Origin: Methylobacterium nodulans ORS 2060
GTDB taxonomy: Bacteria > Pseudomonadota > Alphaproteobacteria > Rhizobiales > Beijerinckiaceae
Length of the DNA stretch: 64,000 nucleotides
Direction of reading: 5' to 3'
Assembly (NCBI RefSeq): GCF_000022085.1
Contig: NC_011894.1
Span: 956,501 to 1,020,500, forward strand
Shown here: in pieces, positions 36,009 to 44,749 of the stretch
Layout of the letters: each line of letters starts with the position of its first letter
How positions within the stretch are numbered: position 1 is the first letter of the stretch
Made by a program: the position numbers and the translations under genes
The notes under the pieces: generated by a model
Told to the model about the DNA's origin: nothing
Seen by the model: the letters and a program-made list of their open reading frames with translations, nothing else
The model's database searches: none

Positions 36009-37307
36009 ATGCATGAGGCCCGTATCATGTCCGCGATTCACCGCGTCCGTCATCTGCTCGGCCCGGACTCCACGGAGGAGACCCGGACGTTCGAGGAGAT
36101 CCAGACGTTCGAGAAGGAGATCCGGAAGTTCGAGAAGGAGATCCGGATGTTCGCGGAGAAGCACGAGGCGAACCTCAAGCGCCTTGCCAAGGCCGTGGAG
36201 GACGGCAACCCGCGCAAGATCCGCGGAGCCGTCGACACGGCCCTGAAATCCCACGCCGGAAAGGTCGTGTGTCTCGTTCGGTCGGTGGAGAAGGGACCCG
36301 GCATGACGCGGGAGTGGATCCTTGAGGAAGCGGAAAGGCTGAGCGCCTACGAGGACCCCGGCGAGCCGGTGCGGGCGTGGGCCAAGCCGAAGTCATCCGG
36401 CCAGGGGTGGCGACCGATGTGCAAGTTCGGGCCCGCCCGCACAGCCTTGCAGACCCTGGCGGGGGACATCCTCGCGGCCATGCACGGGGTGGAGCCCACC
36501 AACTACCTATCCAAAGGCCGGGGGGCGGACATCGCCTCCGACCGCATCAACAGCCTGGTCGAAGAGGGCTTCACCCACTTCGTCCTCGCCGACATCGAAA
36601 ACTGTTTCAGGTCCGTGCAGCACGGGAGTTTGAAACACCGATTGGGCCTACCACAGAAGGTCATCACAACCTGTCTGCTGATAGGACCGGAGGTGGAGAT
36701 ACTCCCTTACACCCCTACAGGGACTACTCTCCCTGACGCGTTTGACGGAGCGGTCCGGCAAGGCGTACCGCAGGGCTCGCGCTGCTCCAACCTCGTCATG
36801 AGCCTGCTGCTCGGACCTGAACTGAGGGCAATGACCTCAGGAGATCGCATCATCGTCCACGGCGACGATATCGCGATCGCGGCTCATGACGAGGAAGGAG
36901 CGAAGGCGCTGCAAACAGCCCTGGACGGTATTCTCAAGCATCATCCTGCCGGACCGTTCCGACTCAAACGCTGCGAGGTGGCCAATATCTTCGATGGGTT
37001 CGACTTCCTGAAGTACCGGCATCGCCGGGACCCTTTTACGGGCGCGATCAAGCGACGCCCCGCCGCGGTGTGCTACTACCGTTATGAGAGGCGGGTCATC
37101 GCGACGGTGCAAACGAGGTCGGTCGCGAACGCGGTGAAGGACATCGGCGCCTACAGGCGGAATTGGATGGGGGCCTTTCCGCGCTGGGAGTGGAATCCTC
37201 TATCGAAGCAGCTTTTGGCGAACCGGATGGAGGAACTCGTCAGGCAGGAGGCGCCCGCGAAATGGGCGCGCCTTCTGCGCGGCCGGAGACCAGGAGGTTG
37301 GAAGTGA
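36009..37307 (+). CDS. Reverse transcriptase (RNA-directed DNA polymerase), class not assigned
   Basis: 432 residues. After an N-terminal coiled coil (residues 28-52, heptads FEKEIRKFEKEIRMF encoded by a 21-bp tandem repeat), the RT fold shows the order: KPKSSGQGWRPMCKFGP (fingers), motif A VLADIENCF (195-200), motif B VRQGVPQGSRCSN (about 250-261), motif C IIVHGDDIAIAA (284-287, HGDD in place of YADD) and FDGFDFLKYRHRRDP (motifs D/E). It has no maturase/X domain or endonuclease, so it is not a group II intron RT. The coiled coil and unusual HGDD do not match a retron or DGR signature that I know. It is in an operon with the preceding HTH gene and overlaps a broken downstream gene. Confidence 0.82.
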   Translation: MHEARIMSAIHRVRHLLGPDSTEETRTFEEIQTFEKEIRKFEKEIRMFAEKHEANLKRLAKAVEDGNPRKIRGAVDTALKSHAGKVVCLVRSVEKGPGMTREWILEEAERLSAYEDPGEPVRAWAKPKSSGQGWRPMCKFGPARTALQTLAGDILAAMHGVEPTNYLSKGRGADIASDRINSLVEEGFTHFVLADIENCFRSVQHGSLKHRLGLPQKVITTCLLIGPEVEILPYTPTGTTLPDAFDGAVRQGVPQGSRCSNLVMSLLLGPELRAMTSGDRIIVHGDDIAIAAHDEEGAKALQTALDGILKHHPAGPFRLKRCEVANIFDGFDFLKYRHRRDPFTGAIKRRPAAVCYYRYERRVIATVQTRSVANAVKDIGAYRRNWMGAFPRWEWNPLSKQLLANRMEELVRQEAPAKWARLLRGRRPGGWK

Positions 37308-37795
37308 CGACCCTCCTTGTGTTCCATGACGACGTTCGGACAAATGCTCATTCTCAATCGGTAATGAGATCCATGAGGCTCTGGCCGCCGCGGCCACCGC
37401 GCTTACACGGAGCACGGCAGCAGTGGTGTGGGCACGGCGGCATGCGCATCGCGACCCGGCGCTCCCAACCTGGAAACCTATCCGCCAGATGTCCGCTGGG
37501 TTGCAGACGGCTTGCGATACGCAGGCCGGAGAAACCTGAATGGCTCACCCCCGGCCGCCGCAGGGTCGAAAATGTCAGGATCGGTGCGCTGTCGGATACG
37601 GAGCGGCTGCTGTGATCCAGGAGCGCGAGCCGTGGCGCCCCTTCCGAATGGCTGATCAACTGGCAAGCGCGCGAACTCGGGCTCCTGAAAGCTCTGCTCG
37701 GTCTCCCTGTCTCGGGGAGACACGCGGACGGTCAAAAGCCGGTTGAGAGACACCAGGAGGGAATAAGGGCTGCTGGAGCAGTCAGACCCCAGTAG
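37304..37795 (+). pseudogene. Broken gene coupled to the reverse transcriptase
   Basis: GTG 37304 overlaps the RT stop (GTGA). The frame begins VTTLLVFHDDVRTNAHSQS. Near 37360 a one-base shift gives NEIHEALAAAATALTRSTAA, then VVWARRHAHRDPALPTWKPI. Near 37530 the first frame returns with EKPEWLTPGRRRVENVRIG and ALSDTERLL. An in-frame TGA (37613) is followed by SRSASRGAPSEWLINWQARE, LGLLKALLGLPVSGRHADG and a stop at 37795. Coding character across these joins is visible by eye but was not scored. About 160 residues; no family recognised. Confidence 0.42.
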
Positions 37796-38123
37796 ACCGG
37801 GGGCATCCCTCCTTCGACCCCGGTTCAGCCTCCCGCCCTCACCAGCGCAGCCGCAGCTCTCGGGGGGAGACCACGGGAGCAGAGGACAGCTCCGAGGATC
37901 ATCGCTGAGGAAGCCCACTGCGATCCTGAATGACCTCAGGGTGGCCGAGCCCCGGAATTTCGCTCTCGACCCGCATTCCGCCAGCAGGATCAGCCGCTTC
38001 GCCGGCCGATCTCCGGCGAATTTGTCCCCGAAAGATCCGGAATTCCCTGGCAAGACGCCGGGGGAAGAATACGATCTGTCGTGGGATGTACCGCCAACTC
38101 TCCCCCGATCTCAGGAGGAGACC
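37796..38123. other. Non-coding interval with hairpins between RT unit and next operon
   Basis: About 330 bp without a supported gene. A perfect 7-bp stem ACCGGGG (37796-37802) / CCCCGGT (37818-37824) sits right after the stop of the broken gene; another, GTCTCCC (37701-37707) / GGGAGAC (37715-37721), lies just inside it. No T-run follows either. It could hold a promoter for 38124, which has its own AGGAGGAG ribosome site. Confidence 0.4.
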
Positions 38124-39272
38124 ATGAACGGCGACGAGATCCTCTCCCAGGCCCGTGAACGGCTCACTGAAGCCGTTCTCGCCAACCCCAGTACCGAACC
38201 CCTTCCACCCGCTCTCGAGGTGTCCCCCTGGCTCGCCATGAGCCTGCTGCAGAAGGCGATCCGCAGAGGCCGGACGGAGCTGGCGCTTCGAGCCGCGGCA
38301 ACCCTCCTGACGGACGCTCCTGACCGCCTCTGGCGCCGTCTGGGCATCATCGCGTTCGAGGACGTGGGCGTCGCCGATCTGGAGACACTCTCCCTCACGA
38401 CGGCAGCCCTGACGGGCAAGTCGCACCGGGCGAAGCTCGGGGGCGAGTGGGCGGTCGCCCGCACCCTCATCAGCAGGATGGCGGAGGCCCCGAAGTGCCG
38501 GGCCGCCGACGACCTCGTGATGGTGGTCCAGCATCACCCCGGCCTGCGACAAGCGCGGGACGAGCTGATGGAACTCACCACCCGGGAGCTCGTCCACCTC
38601 GCCACCGGCTCCGCGCCCCTGCTGGAACGGGCCCTGGCGCTCTGGCTGGCGATCGGGACGGTGCGCTGCCCGTCCGACCACCTGCCCCTCCGATGCGGGG
38701 AGCCCGACGCTGTCTTCGACACCCTCTGCGACGCAGGCCTGCCGGACACGGCGGTCGAGGTCTGCCGGGAAGGCCTGCGCAAGCTGGGACTGATCCTCTG
38801 TCCCCTCGTCTCCCTGCTCACCCCGATGCGAATGACCGAGCCCGCCCACCTCACCGACGACGAGCTGCCCCCCGAACTCCCCGTTGGGGGCGTGCCGAGC
38901 TGGGCCTACGACATGTTCGTCCGCGAGGGACGGCAAGCGATGAGGGTCTTTCTCCAGCAGGACAGCGCCACGGCCCGCTGGATCCGCCGCCACGTGCCTC
39001 CCACTCAGCACGCCGAGGTCCTCGGCAACCTGCTGTTCGCCGCCGAGGGCGGCCTTCTCAGCTCCCGGCTGGATTGGCCGACCGGAGCGGAGGTCCGCCG
39101 GCTGGCGGAGCACGAGTCCCAGGGCCCGCACTGCCCGGAGGGCGCCGAGGTCATCGCTCTGCTGCGGGGCGACCTGCCCCTCTTGAACCGGATCCGCGCC
39201 CAGGTGGGTTCTCGGGAGCCGCGGCCGGGACCATGCGACTGTCGGCAGACCATGGTGGGAGACGCCCGATGA
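38124..39272 (+). CDS. Protein with MgsA/RarA C-terminal-like domain
   Basis: 382 residues from ATG 38124 (AGGAGGAGACC upstream). Residues 36-80 (SLLQKAIRRGRTELALRAAATLL, then RLWRRLGIIAFEDVGVADLE) match the pattern of the C-terminal oligomerisation/clamp-loader-like domain of the AAA protein MgsA/RarA (LQKAIRRGD...ALYAAARLL...RRL..IA.EDIGLAD). There is no Walker A or B, so the ATPase part is missing. The rest is unassigned. The stop overlaps the start of a tyrosine recombinase (ATGA, 39269), implying a functional pair. Confidence 0.65.
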   Translation: MNGDEILSQARERLTEAVLANPSTEPLPPALEVSPWLAMSLLQKAIRRGRTELALRAAATLLTDAPDRLWRRLGIIAFEDVGVADLETLSLTTAALTGKSHRAKLGGEWAVARTLISRMAEAPKCRAADDLVMVVQHHPGLRQARDELMELTTRELVHLATGSAPLLERALALWLAIGTVRCPSDHLPLRCGEPDAVFDTLCDAGLPDTAVEVCREGLRKLGLILCPLVSLLTPMRMTEPAHLTDDELPPELPVGGVPSWAYDMFVREGRQAMRVFLQQDSATARWIRRHVPPTQHAEVLGNLLFAAEGGLLSSRLDWPTGAEVRRLAEHESQGPHCPEGAEVIALLRGDLPLLNRIRAQVGSREPRPGPCDCRQTMVGDAR

Positions 39273-40258
39273 GCCCGGTCCTAGCCTCTGGTAATGCGCG
39301 CTTATCGGAGCCTAGCGGCGCCCCCTCCGAAGCCACCTTGGCCATTCCAATTGATTGCAATCCGGAGCTGCCCGAGCCCGTGATCGGGTATCTGCGCGAC
39401 AGCCTGGCGGACAGCAGTCTGCGGGCCTACCGCTCCGACCTCGCCCAGTTCACGGCCTGGGGCGGCACCATCCCGGCCTCCGACCGCACCCTTGCCACCT
39501 ACCTCGCCCACCACGCCGAGAGCCACAGCGTCGCCACCCTGACCCGCTGGCTCGCCTCCCTGGCCAAGGCCCACCGCGCCGCGGGCCTGCCGAGCCCGAC
39601 CAGCAGCGAACTCGTCCGGGCCACCCTGCGGGGCATCAAGCGGCGGAAGGGCACGGCCCAGGACCAGGCCGCTCCCCTGCTGCGGGACGACCTGGTCCAG
39701 GTGCTCAACGGCCTGGGGGACGGGCTCAAGGACGTCCGCGACCGCGCCCTGCTGCTGCTCGGGTTCGCGGGGGCCTTCCGCCGCTCCGAGCTGGTGGGGC
39801 TCGACACCGACGACCTCGAGCCCGTGCGGCAGGGCCTGATCGTCCATCTCCGCCGCTCCAAAACCGACCCGCTCGGGGCGGGGCGCAAGGTCGGCATCCC
39901 GCACGGCCGCACCCGCCACTGCCCTGTGGCCGCCGTCGAGCTGTGGCTCTCCCGCTCCGGGATCACCCAGGGCCCACTGTTCCGGGGCCTCAACCGCCAC
40001 GGCCAGCTGCTCGCCGGCCGGCTCTCCGGGGAGGCCGTGTCGGTGATCGTCAAGGAGCGGGTGCAGGCCGCGGGGTACGACCCGGCCCCGTACTCCGGCC
40101 ACTCCCTCCGGGCGGGGTTCGCGACGAGCGCGGCCCAGGTGGGAGTCTCGTCCGTGAAGATCCGGGCCCAGACCGGCCACGCCAGTGACGCCATGCTGGG
40201 CCGCTACATCCGCGATGCCGAACTGTTCCTGGGGAATGCGGCCCTGGCCTTATTGTGA
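39269..40258 (+). CDS. Tyrosine recombinase / site-specific integrase
   Basis: 329 residues. SAM-like core-binding domain VIGYLRDSLADSSLRAYRSDLAQFTAW. Catalytic domain with Arg in LLGFAGAFRRSELVGLD, HSLRAGFATSAAQ (HxxR as H-S-L-R) and TGHASDAMLGRYIRDA (His and nucleophile Tyr). All catalytic residues are present, so it looks active, unlike the island integrase at 33962. It is coupled to the MgsA-like gene by a 4-bp overlap. Substrate sites unknown. Confidence 0.86.
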   Translation: MSPVLASGNARLSEPSGAPSEATLAIPIDCNPELPEPVIGYLRDSLADSSLRAYRSDLAQFTAWGGTIPASDRTLATYLAHHAESHSVATLTRWLASLAKAHRAAGLPSPTSSELVRATLRGIKRRKGTAQDQAAPLLRDDLVQVLNGLGDGLKDVRDRALLLLGFAGAFRRSELVGLDTDDLEPVRQGLIVHLRRSKTDPLGAGRKVGIPHGRTRHCPVAAVELWLSRSGITQGPLFRGLNRHGQLLAGRLSGEAVSVIVKERVQAAGYDPAPYSGHSLRAGFATSAAQVGVSSVKIRAQTGHASDAMLGRYIRDAELFLGNAALALL

Positions 40259-40303
40259 ACGGCTGCTGCCTCATCGCAGGATGAGCTGAAATCGTAACGC
40301 TCT

Positions 40304-41062
40304 ATGACCATCTCTCTCTACCGCCAGTATCGCCGCGCGCTGAAGGCGCTACCGTCCACCGGACGGCTCATGCCGTACGGGTGGAGCCCCCTCCCTCGGC
40401 AGATCGACACTCAGTGGCTGCCTTATGCTGACATGCTCGAGGAATTCTCGCGGGGGCTCGCCAATGTGATCAACGATCTTACGGACAAAGAGTGGCGACT
40501 GCGCGCCTGGGCAATGGTGATCGCGCCGCTGTCGGACGCCCAGAAGCTGGCCACCACGCGCGAATTCATTGATGCGGTGGCGACGGTGGCTGTTGGACTT
40601 CCTTACGTCATTCGCTGCCGCTTCGCGTTCGCGGTCGCGCACCTCTGTCACCAAGCCAACCAGCTCAAGACCGACCCCTGGACTGATGACCTTCCGCTGG
40701 ATGGCGAGCTCGACCAGTCCCACGCTGATAGATGCGGCAAGCCTTGGCGGCGCTACCGCCCGCTGAAGCAACGGCTCGAACGCATAAACGCTAAGGATTT
40801 TCGGCAGGGCACGGGAGATTTTCGGAACGTCTACACGCACCGTCTGGAGCCTCACTTTGTCGTGGGAATATCCCAGCTCGTTTCGCGGCAGGTGCTTGAT
40901 GACGGCCGTGTTCGCTACATTTATGGCAGCCAACCACCTTTGGATTTAGTTGCTGTCGCCGATCTGCTCGCCACCCAGCGAGACCGTTGCTACCTGGCCT
41001 TTGAGGCTTTCCAAGCGCTTGTCGATGAGCATGCTGAAGCTATCAGGAGCCAAAGCCGGTGA
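40304..41062 (+). CDS. Hypothetical protein with HEPN-like motif
   Basis: 252 residues, mostly helical, 45 bp after the recombinase. The stretch GDFRNVYTHRLEPH contains R174-N-x-x-x-H179, matching the RxxxxH active-site pattern of HEPN ribonucleases and HEPN-like fold proteins. Upstream helices include EFIDAVATVAVGLPYVIRCRFAFAVAH. No other family feature recognised. An RNase or abortive-infection role is inference from the motif and the island context. Confidence 0.55.
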   Translation: MTISLYRQYRRALKALPSTGRLMPYGWSPLPRQIDTQWLPYADMLEEFSRGLANVINDLTDKEWRLRAWAMVIAPLSDAQKLATTREFIDAVATVAVGLPYVIRCRFAFAVAHLCHQANQLKTDPWTDDLPLDGELDQSHADRCGKPWRRYRPLKQRLERINAKDFRQGTGDFRNVYTHRLEPHFVVGISQLVSRQVLDDGRVRYIYGSQPPLDLVAVADLLATQRDRCYLAFEAFQALVDEHAEAIRSQSR

Positions 41063-41105
41063 CCTCTGACTTTGACTGAGCAGACCGAGCGGGGTGAGGG
41101 AAACC

Positions 41106-41396
41106 ATGGCTGAAGAGGATCTGGTCGCCCGTATCATCCAGCTGGCCCAGCAGCCCCGGCAACGCTTCTACGAGCTCGCCCTGAGCCTGCACGAGCTGCA
41201 CTAGACGGACCCGGCCCACTTCAGGGAGGTCATCACATCCGGCGCGATCCACATGCGGAAGGCCTACGACCTCGTGCGGGTCGCCGAGACGTTCCAGAAC
41301 CTGGGCGTAGACTCCGAGCGGCTTGAGCGGACCGGCTGGACGAAGCTGCGCCTCATCGCCTCGGAGATCACGAAAAGCACGGTCAGGATGTACTGA
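41106..41396 (+). pseudogene. Small gene interrupted by an in-frame TAG
   Basis: From ATG 41106 the frame reads MAEEDLVARIIQLAQQPRQR, FYELALSLHELH, a TAG at 41202-41204 (codon 33), then TDPAHFREVITSGAIHMRKA, YDLVRVAETFQNLGVDSERL and onward to TGA at 41394. The protein would have 96 helical residues and otherwise looks intact. One base change (probably CAG to TAG) explains the stop. Function unknown. Confidence 0.6.
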
Positions 41397-41506
41397 TGAG
41401 AGCACCCGCACGCTCTTCTGCACCCCCGCTGTTCATATGTCGATCTCGCCCTTGCAAACCAAGTTCGCGCCGCTAGCTGTAAATTCTAGGTCGGGGCCAA
41501 GAGGGG

Positions 41507-42493
41507 ATGGGGATGCGATCGGCACTACTCGCAAGTATTGTTGCGCTATCATGGTCTTCAGCGCTAGCACTAGAACCAAGCAGCGGGCAATCGTCAGCAG
41601 AAGCAAATATATCGATCTCAGAAATTCCAGCTCGCGCAACTGACGCAAAGGACCATTCATCATACCGCATATGGATAATCTCTCGAGGTGCCATGCGCGC
41701 TTCTGCTGAATGGGTGCACTCACACGCCAGCAACGTTTCTAATTACGCCTCAACAACGCAATCCCTTTCGCTGGATTTCTCGCGCGTACAATCTCTGCCG
41801 CTGAGCCTGCCTTCGCTGTCCGACCTTCGTGACCGCTCGCCATCGCTGCCATCCCTCACTGGATGGCTACGTGAGGCGAACCTTGCTCCAGGCAGCGTAG
41901 TCGACCTGCGCGCGGCAATCCGTAATGGCTGGACCTCCCTATCAGACGACCAGCGCTGGTGGGCCGACTTCGCGATCACGGCCACCGGCGTTGGTGCGAT
42001 TGTTGGCTGGGCGAGTTTCGGATGCGCCGTCGTCGTTACGCCTGGTGGGCCTGTGCTGATGGCTCTCGCCTCAGGCGCATGCGCAACGTTCGCGGCTCAG
42101 AGTGGAACGGACTTGGTCAAGGCAGGGTACGAGCGATTTGCAGGACGCTCAGCAATAGAAAGTGCTGTTGAGGCTGGCAAACTCGCTGGGATCACATTCG
42201 GTGCAATTCTTGGGGGTGCGGGAGCCGGCCAATTCCTCGCCTGGCAGCGCTTCCGACATTTCAAAGACTTCCAGGGTTATGCCCGCGCCGCTCGGAGCCT
42301 GACGAGGCAGTCGCTGACGCCTGTTAAGCCTAGTGTGCAACTCCTCCGAGGGCGTGGTTACGACATCGACCATGTGATCCCAGTGAAGTGCGGGTGGACG
42401 ATGAAGATTGCACCGGAGGTGATTGGCTCTCTTTCCAATCTGCACGCACTTCCAGCCTCTATCAATCGTTCCATCGGCTCGAAGGGGTGCTGA
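41507..42493 (+). CDS. Exported protein with C-terminal HNH-like nuclease motif
   Basis: 328 residues. Sec signal MGMRSALLASIVALSWSSALA; a serine-rich middle; two hydrophobic Gly/Ala stretches (FAITATGVGAIVGWASFG and LAGITFGAILGGAGAGQF). The last 45 residues contain YDIDHVIPVKCGW, IAPEVIGSLSNLHALPASIN and RSIGSKGC, an HNH/beta-beta-alpha-metal pattern (DH...N...N) typical of toxin tips. The layout, export signal then membrane-active region then terminal nuclease motif, resembles secreted antibacterial or effector proteins. No immunity gene is recognised adjacent to it. Confidence 0.6.
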   Translation: MGMRSALLASIVALSWSSALALEPSSGQSSAEANISISEIPARATDAKDHSSYRIWIISRGAMRASAEWVHSHASNVSNYASTTQSLSLDFSRVQSLPLSLPSLSDLRDRSPSLPSLTGWLREANLAPGSVVDLRAAIRNGWTSLSDDQRWWADFAITATGVGAIVGWASFGCAVVVTPGGPVLMALASGACATFAAQSGTDLVKAGYERFAGRSAIESAVEAGKLAGITFGAILGGAGAGQFLAWQRFRHFKDFQGYARAARSLTRQSLTPVKPSVQLLRGRGYDIDHVIPVKCGWTMKIAPEVIGSLSNLHALPASINRSIGSKGC

Positions 42494-42841
42494 TCTCACC
42501 AATGTTCTTGACGATGCAGCGCCTATAATGAGGCAGTCCCGGATGAGAGCAGCCCTTCATGCAGATTAGTGCTCTCTCCTGAATGCGCTGGATTGCCGGA
42601 ACGCCAGCGACAGCCATCATGGAATATCGTCTCGAGACGCTCGAACAACACCTCCCGCCGGGAGAGGCTCGCTCCAGCTCCACAGGAGAGCGGCAACGAG
42701 CTTTGGCCTCAAGCCGGGGACTTCCTATAGATTGCCGCTTTCTGCTACCTACCTGCCGGGTGTGCTATGCGGCTGGGGTGGAGGGGATTTCTCAACCTTG
42801 CGTCCTGTCCAATTCCTCTTCAGGTGTCTACCGGAACCGGG
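42494..42841. other. Intergenic, no supported gene
   Basis: Stops interrupt all frames or the remaining frames lack family features. It may contain the promoter of the nuclease operon that starts at 42842. Confidence 0.4.
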
Positions 42842-43750
42842 ATGTCGTGCGGGCTCCTAAATGAGAGATGGTGCGGTCTGGCCTGGACACCTTGGGCTGC
42901 GCTGGAACGCTCGCCTATTCGCAGCACCGCCCCGGCGCTGCCGGGGGTTTACCGCGTCCGGTACCAGGGTGGGGACCCACTTCGGCTCGTCTATGTCGGG
43001 CAGACCGGACGAAGCTTGCGGGAGCGACTGCTGTCGCTTGCAGGGGGAGTGAACGCTACCGTATGTCCCTTCAACGATCCTCATACAGCGGCCCCCCATC
43101 TCTGGCTACTGCGAACGATGGACGGCGCTCGGTTTGAGTGCTCCTGCGCCGTGGTCGAGGGCGATGTGCAAGTTCGTCGGGGCACTGAGGACATGCTGCT
43201 CTGGCGGCACCGCGTCGAAACAGGAACATCCGTCGAGGCCAACTACGGCCGCTTCTACCCCGGCTACGAACGCCCAACGAACCGCTGGATCGTTCGTAGA
43301 GGCAGCTCTGGCGTGCGTACGCCGGGGCGCAGGGCAGTCCCTGTTCCGGGCAGCGCAACCAACGGTTTCTCGGTCGATCATCCTGCTCTACAGGGCACGG
43401 CCGGTCCTTTGGAGTCAGCTTGGTGGGAGCGGCGCCGGCTCACGAAGGCCATCTCCCTGCCAACCGGGCCAGCCGTGTACTGCATCTATGCCCGCACGGC
43501 TGAGGAGCCGCTCTATATCGGAGAAACGTCGGCTCTGGCTGCGAGAGCCGCAGCACACGCTGCTGCACTTTGGCCCACACCAGAGCCGTGGCTGGCTTAC
43601 TTATTCCTGCCAGAGAACACGCCGAAGCACGTTTTGCGCGAACTCGAGAGCGACCTCCTCGGCTGGCATTTCTGGCGAACTGGCCGCGCGCCGGCAGCTC
43701 AATACAGTGCATGCACGCCAGCACTGACGATCGGAGCCGAGCCGGTATGA
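42842..43750 (+). CDS. Double GIY-YIG domain protein
   Basis: 302 residues from ATG 42842 (start uncertain; the frame opens at 42767). Two GIY-YIG-like cores are visible: LPGVYRVRYQGGDPLRLVYV with GQTGRSLRERLLS (N-terminal), and AVYCIYARTAEEPLYIGETS with the ALAARAAAHAA helix (C-terminal). Between them lie a conserved Trp-rich stretch and a linker. Each half has the Tyr, Gly and Arg of a catalytic GIY-YIG; the second lacks an obvious Arg after YIGET. The 3' end overlaps the HNH gene by 4 bp (ATGA). Confidence 0.72.
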   Translation: MSCGLLNERWCGLAWTPWAALERSPIRSTAPALPGVYRVRYQGGDPLRLVYVGQTGRSLRERLLSLAGGVNATVCPFNDPHTAAPHLWLLRTMDGARFECSCAVVEGDVQVRRGTEDMLLWRHRVETGTSVEANYGRFYPGYERPTNRWIVRRGSSGVRTPGRRAVPVPGSATNGFSVDHPALQGTAGPLESAWWERRRLTKAISLPTGPAVYCIYARTAEEPLYIGETSALAARAAAHAAALWPTPEPWLAYLFLPENTPKHVLRELESDLLGWHFWRTGRAPAAQYSACTPALTIGAEPV

Positions 43751-44694
43751 CCGATTTCCTCGTCAAGGCGCCGACGCTCGACGCCAACTGGCGTGCGGTG
43801 GTGCTATTCGGGCGCAACGTCGCCTCGTACAAGTTCGCTCTGGCCAAGACCCTGCTGGAATTGGCCGACCGCTCAAGCGATGGAGTGCTGATCGAGGACC
43901 TTGCCCCTCCCTATGCGCGGCATCTGTGCGAGCATCTGCGCCAAGTCGACAAGCAGGCCACATCTCCATCGAGCAAGTTTCTCGACGCGTGCCGAGCCTT
44001 CAACCGTGGCGATCTGGCCGAAGACAAGCTCATCGAGACCACCATCCGCCTCGGCTTCAACAACGTGCTTGACGCCTTTCATGTCGTTGGCACGGGTGCG
44101 ATCCCCGTGGCTTTCTTCAAGGACGAACGGAAGTCGCAGCGAGGCGGAGGCGCAATCCGGCTCACGGATGAGTTGCGCCGATTGACCGCGACCATTCATC
44201 GAGAGGATTTGGCTGCCGAGGCAGAGGCGCGTTGGCGGCTGGTGGAGACCGCTTGGTCGCTCGACCTGCCCCGGGCAGGTGTCGCGGTGCAAGCCGATCC
44301 CGCTCAGAACATGCTCTACGTCGAGCGTGTGCGGCGTGTGAACCTAACGGGTGTGCGGGCTGCCCTGAACGGCTACCAGCGTGGGCGGTGCTTCTATTGC
44401 AGGTCCGAGATGACACTCGATACCGCTGAAGTGGACCACTTCTTTCCCTGGATCCTAAAGGCTCGCGGCAAGATGCCGGATGCGGACGGGATCTGGAACC
44501 TCGTCCTGGCCTGCCGATGCTGCAACCGCGGCGAGCAGGGCAAGTTTGCTGCAGTTCCGGCCCCAGCTCTGGTCGAGCGGCTGCGCGAGCGCAACAATTG
44601 GCTGGTGGACAGCCACCATCCACTACGCGAGACGATCATCCTACAGACCGGTGTGGATGCCGAGGCGCGCACCTCCTTTCTCCAGGCCCGATAG
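43747..44694 (+). CDS. HNH endonuclease-type protein
   Basis: 315 residues. The C-terminal HNH domain is CFYCRSEMTLDTAEVDHFFP, then WNLVLACRCCNRGEQGKF: two Cys pairs for structural zinc, the DH pair and the catalytic Asn. The N-terminal 200 residues are helical and unassigned (VLFGRNVASYKFALAKTLLEL). The start overlaps the GIY-YIG gene stop, so the two nuclease-like proteins are made together. A DNA-cutting role in defence or mobility is inferred. Confidence 0.8.
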   Translation: MTDFLVKAPTLDANWRAVVLFGRNVASYKFALAKTLLELADRSSDGVLIEDLAPPYARHLCEHLRQVDKQATSPSSKFLDACRAFNRGDLAEDKLIETTIRLGFNNVLDAFHVVGTGAIPVAFFKDERKSQRGGGAIRLTDELRRLTATIHREDLAAEAEARWRLVETAWSLDLPRAGVAVQADPAQNMLYVERVRRVNLTGVRAALNGYQRGRCFYCRSEMTLDTAEVDHFFPWILKARGKMPDADGIWNLVLACRCCNRGEQGKFAAVPAPALVERLRERNNWLVDSHHPLRETIILQTGVDAEARTSFLQAR

Positions 44695-44749
44695 CGCATC
44701 GCTTCGGATGCTCTGGTGCATGAGTGGCAGCCAGAGGAGGTCGACGCTC

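Noticed and set aside
36009..37307. Retron or diversity-generating retroelement
   Set aside because: No msr-msd-like ncRNA could be recognised upstream (the HTH gene ends 11 bp before the start), and no template/variable repeat pair was seen; left unclassified.
37304..37795. Intact single gene downstream of the RT
   Set aside because: No frame stays open with consistent coding character; the best reading needs two shifts and passes a TGA, so it is listed as a pseudogene with modest confidence.
42583..42864. 93-codon frame before the GIY-YIG gene
   Set aside because: No ribosome site, no domain pattern, composition like random GC-rich DNA.
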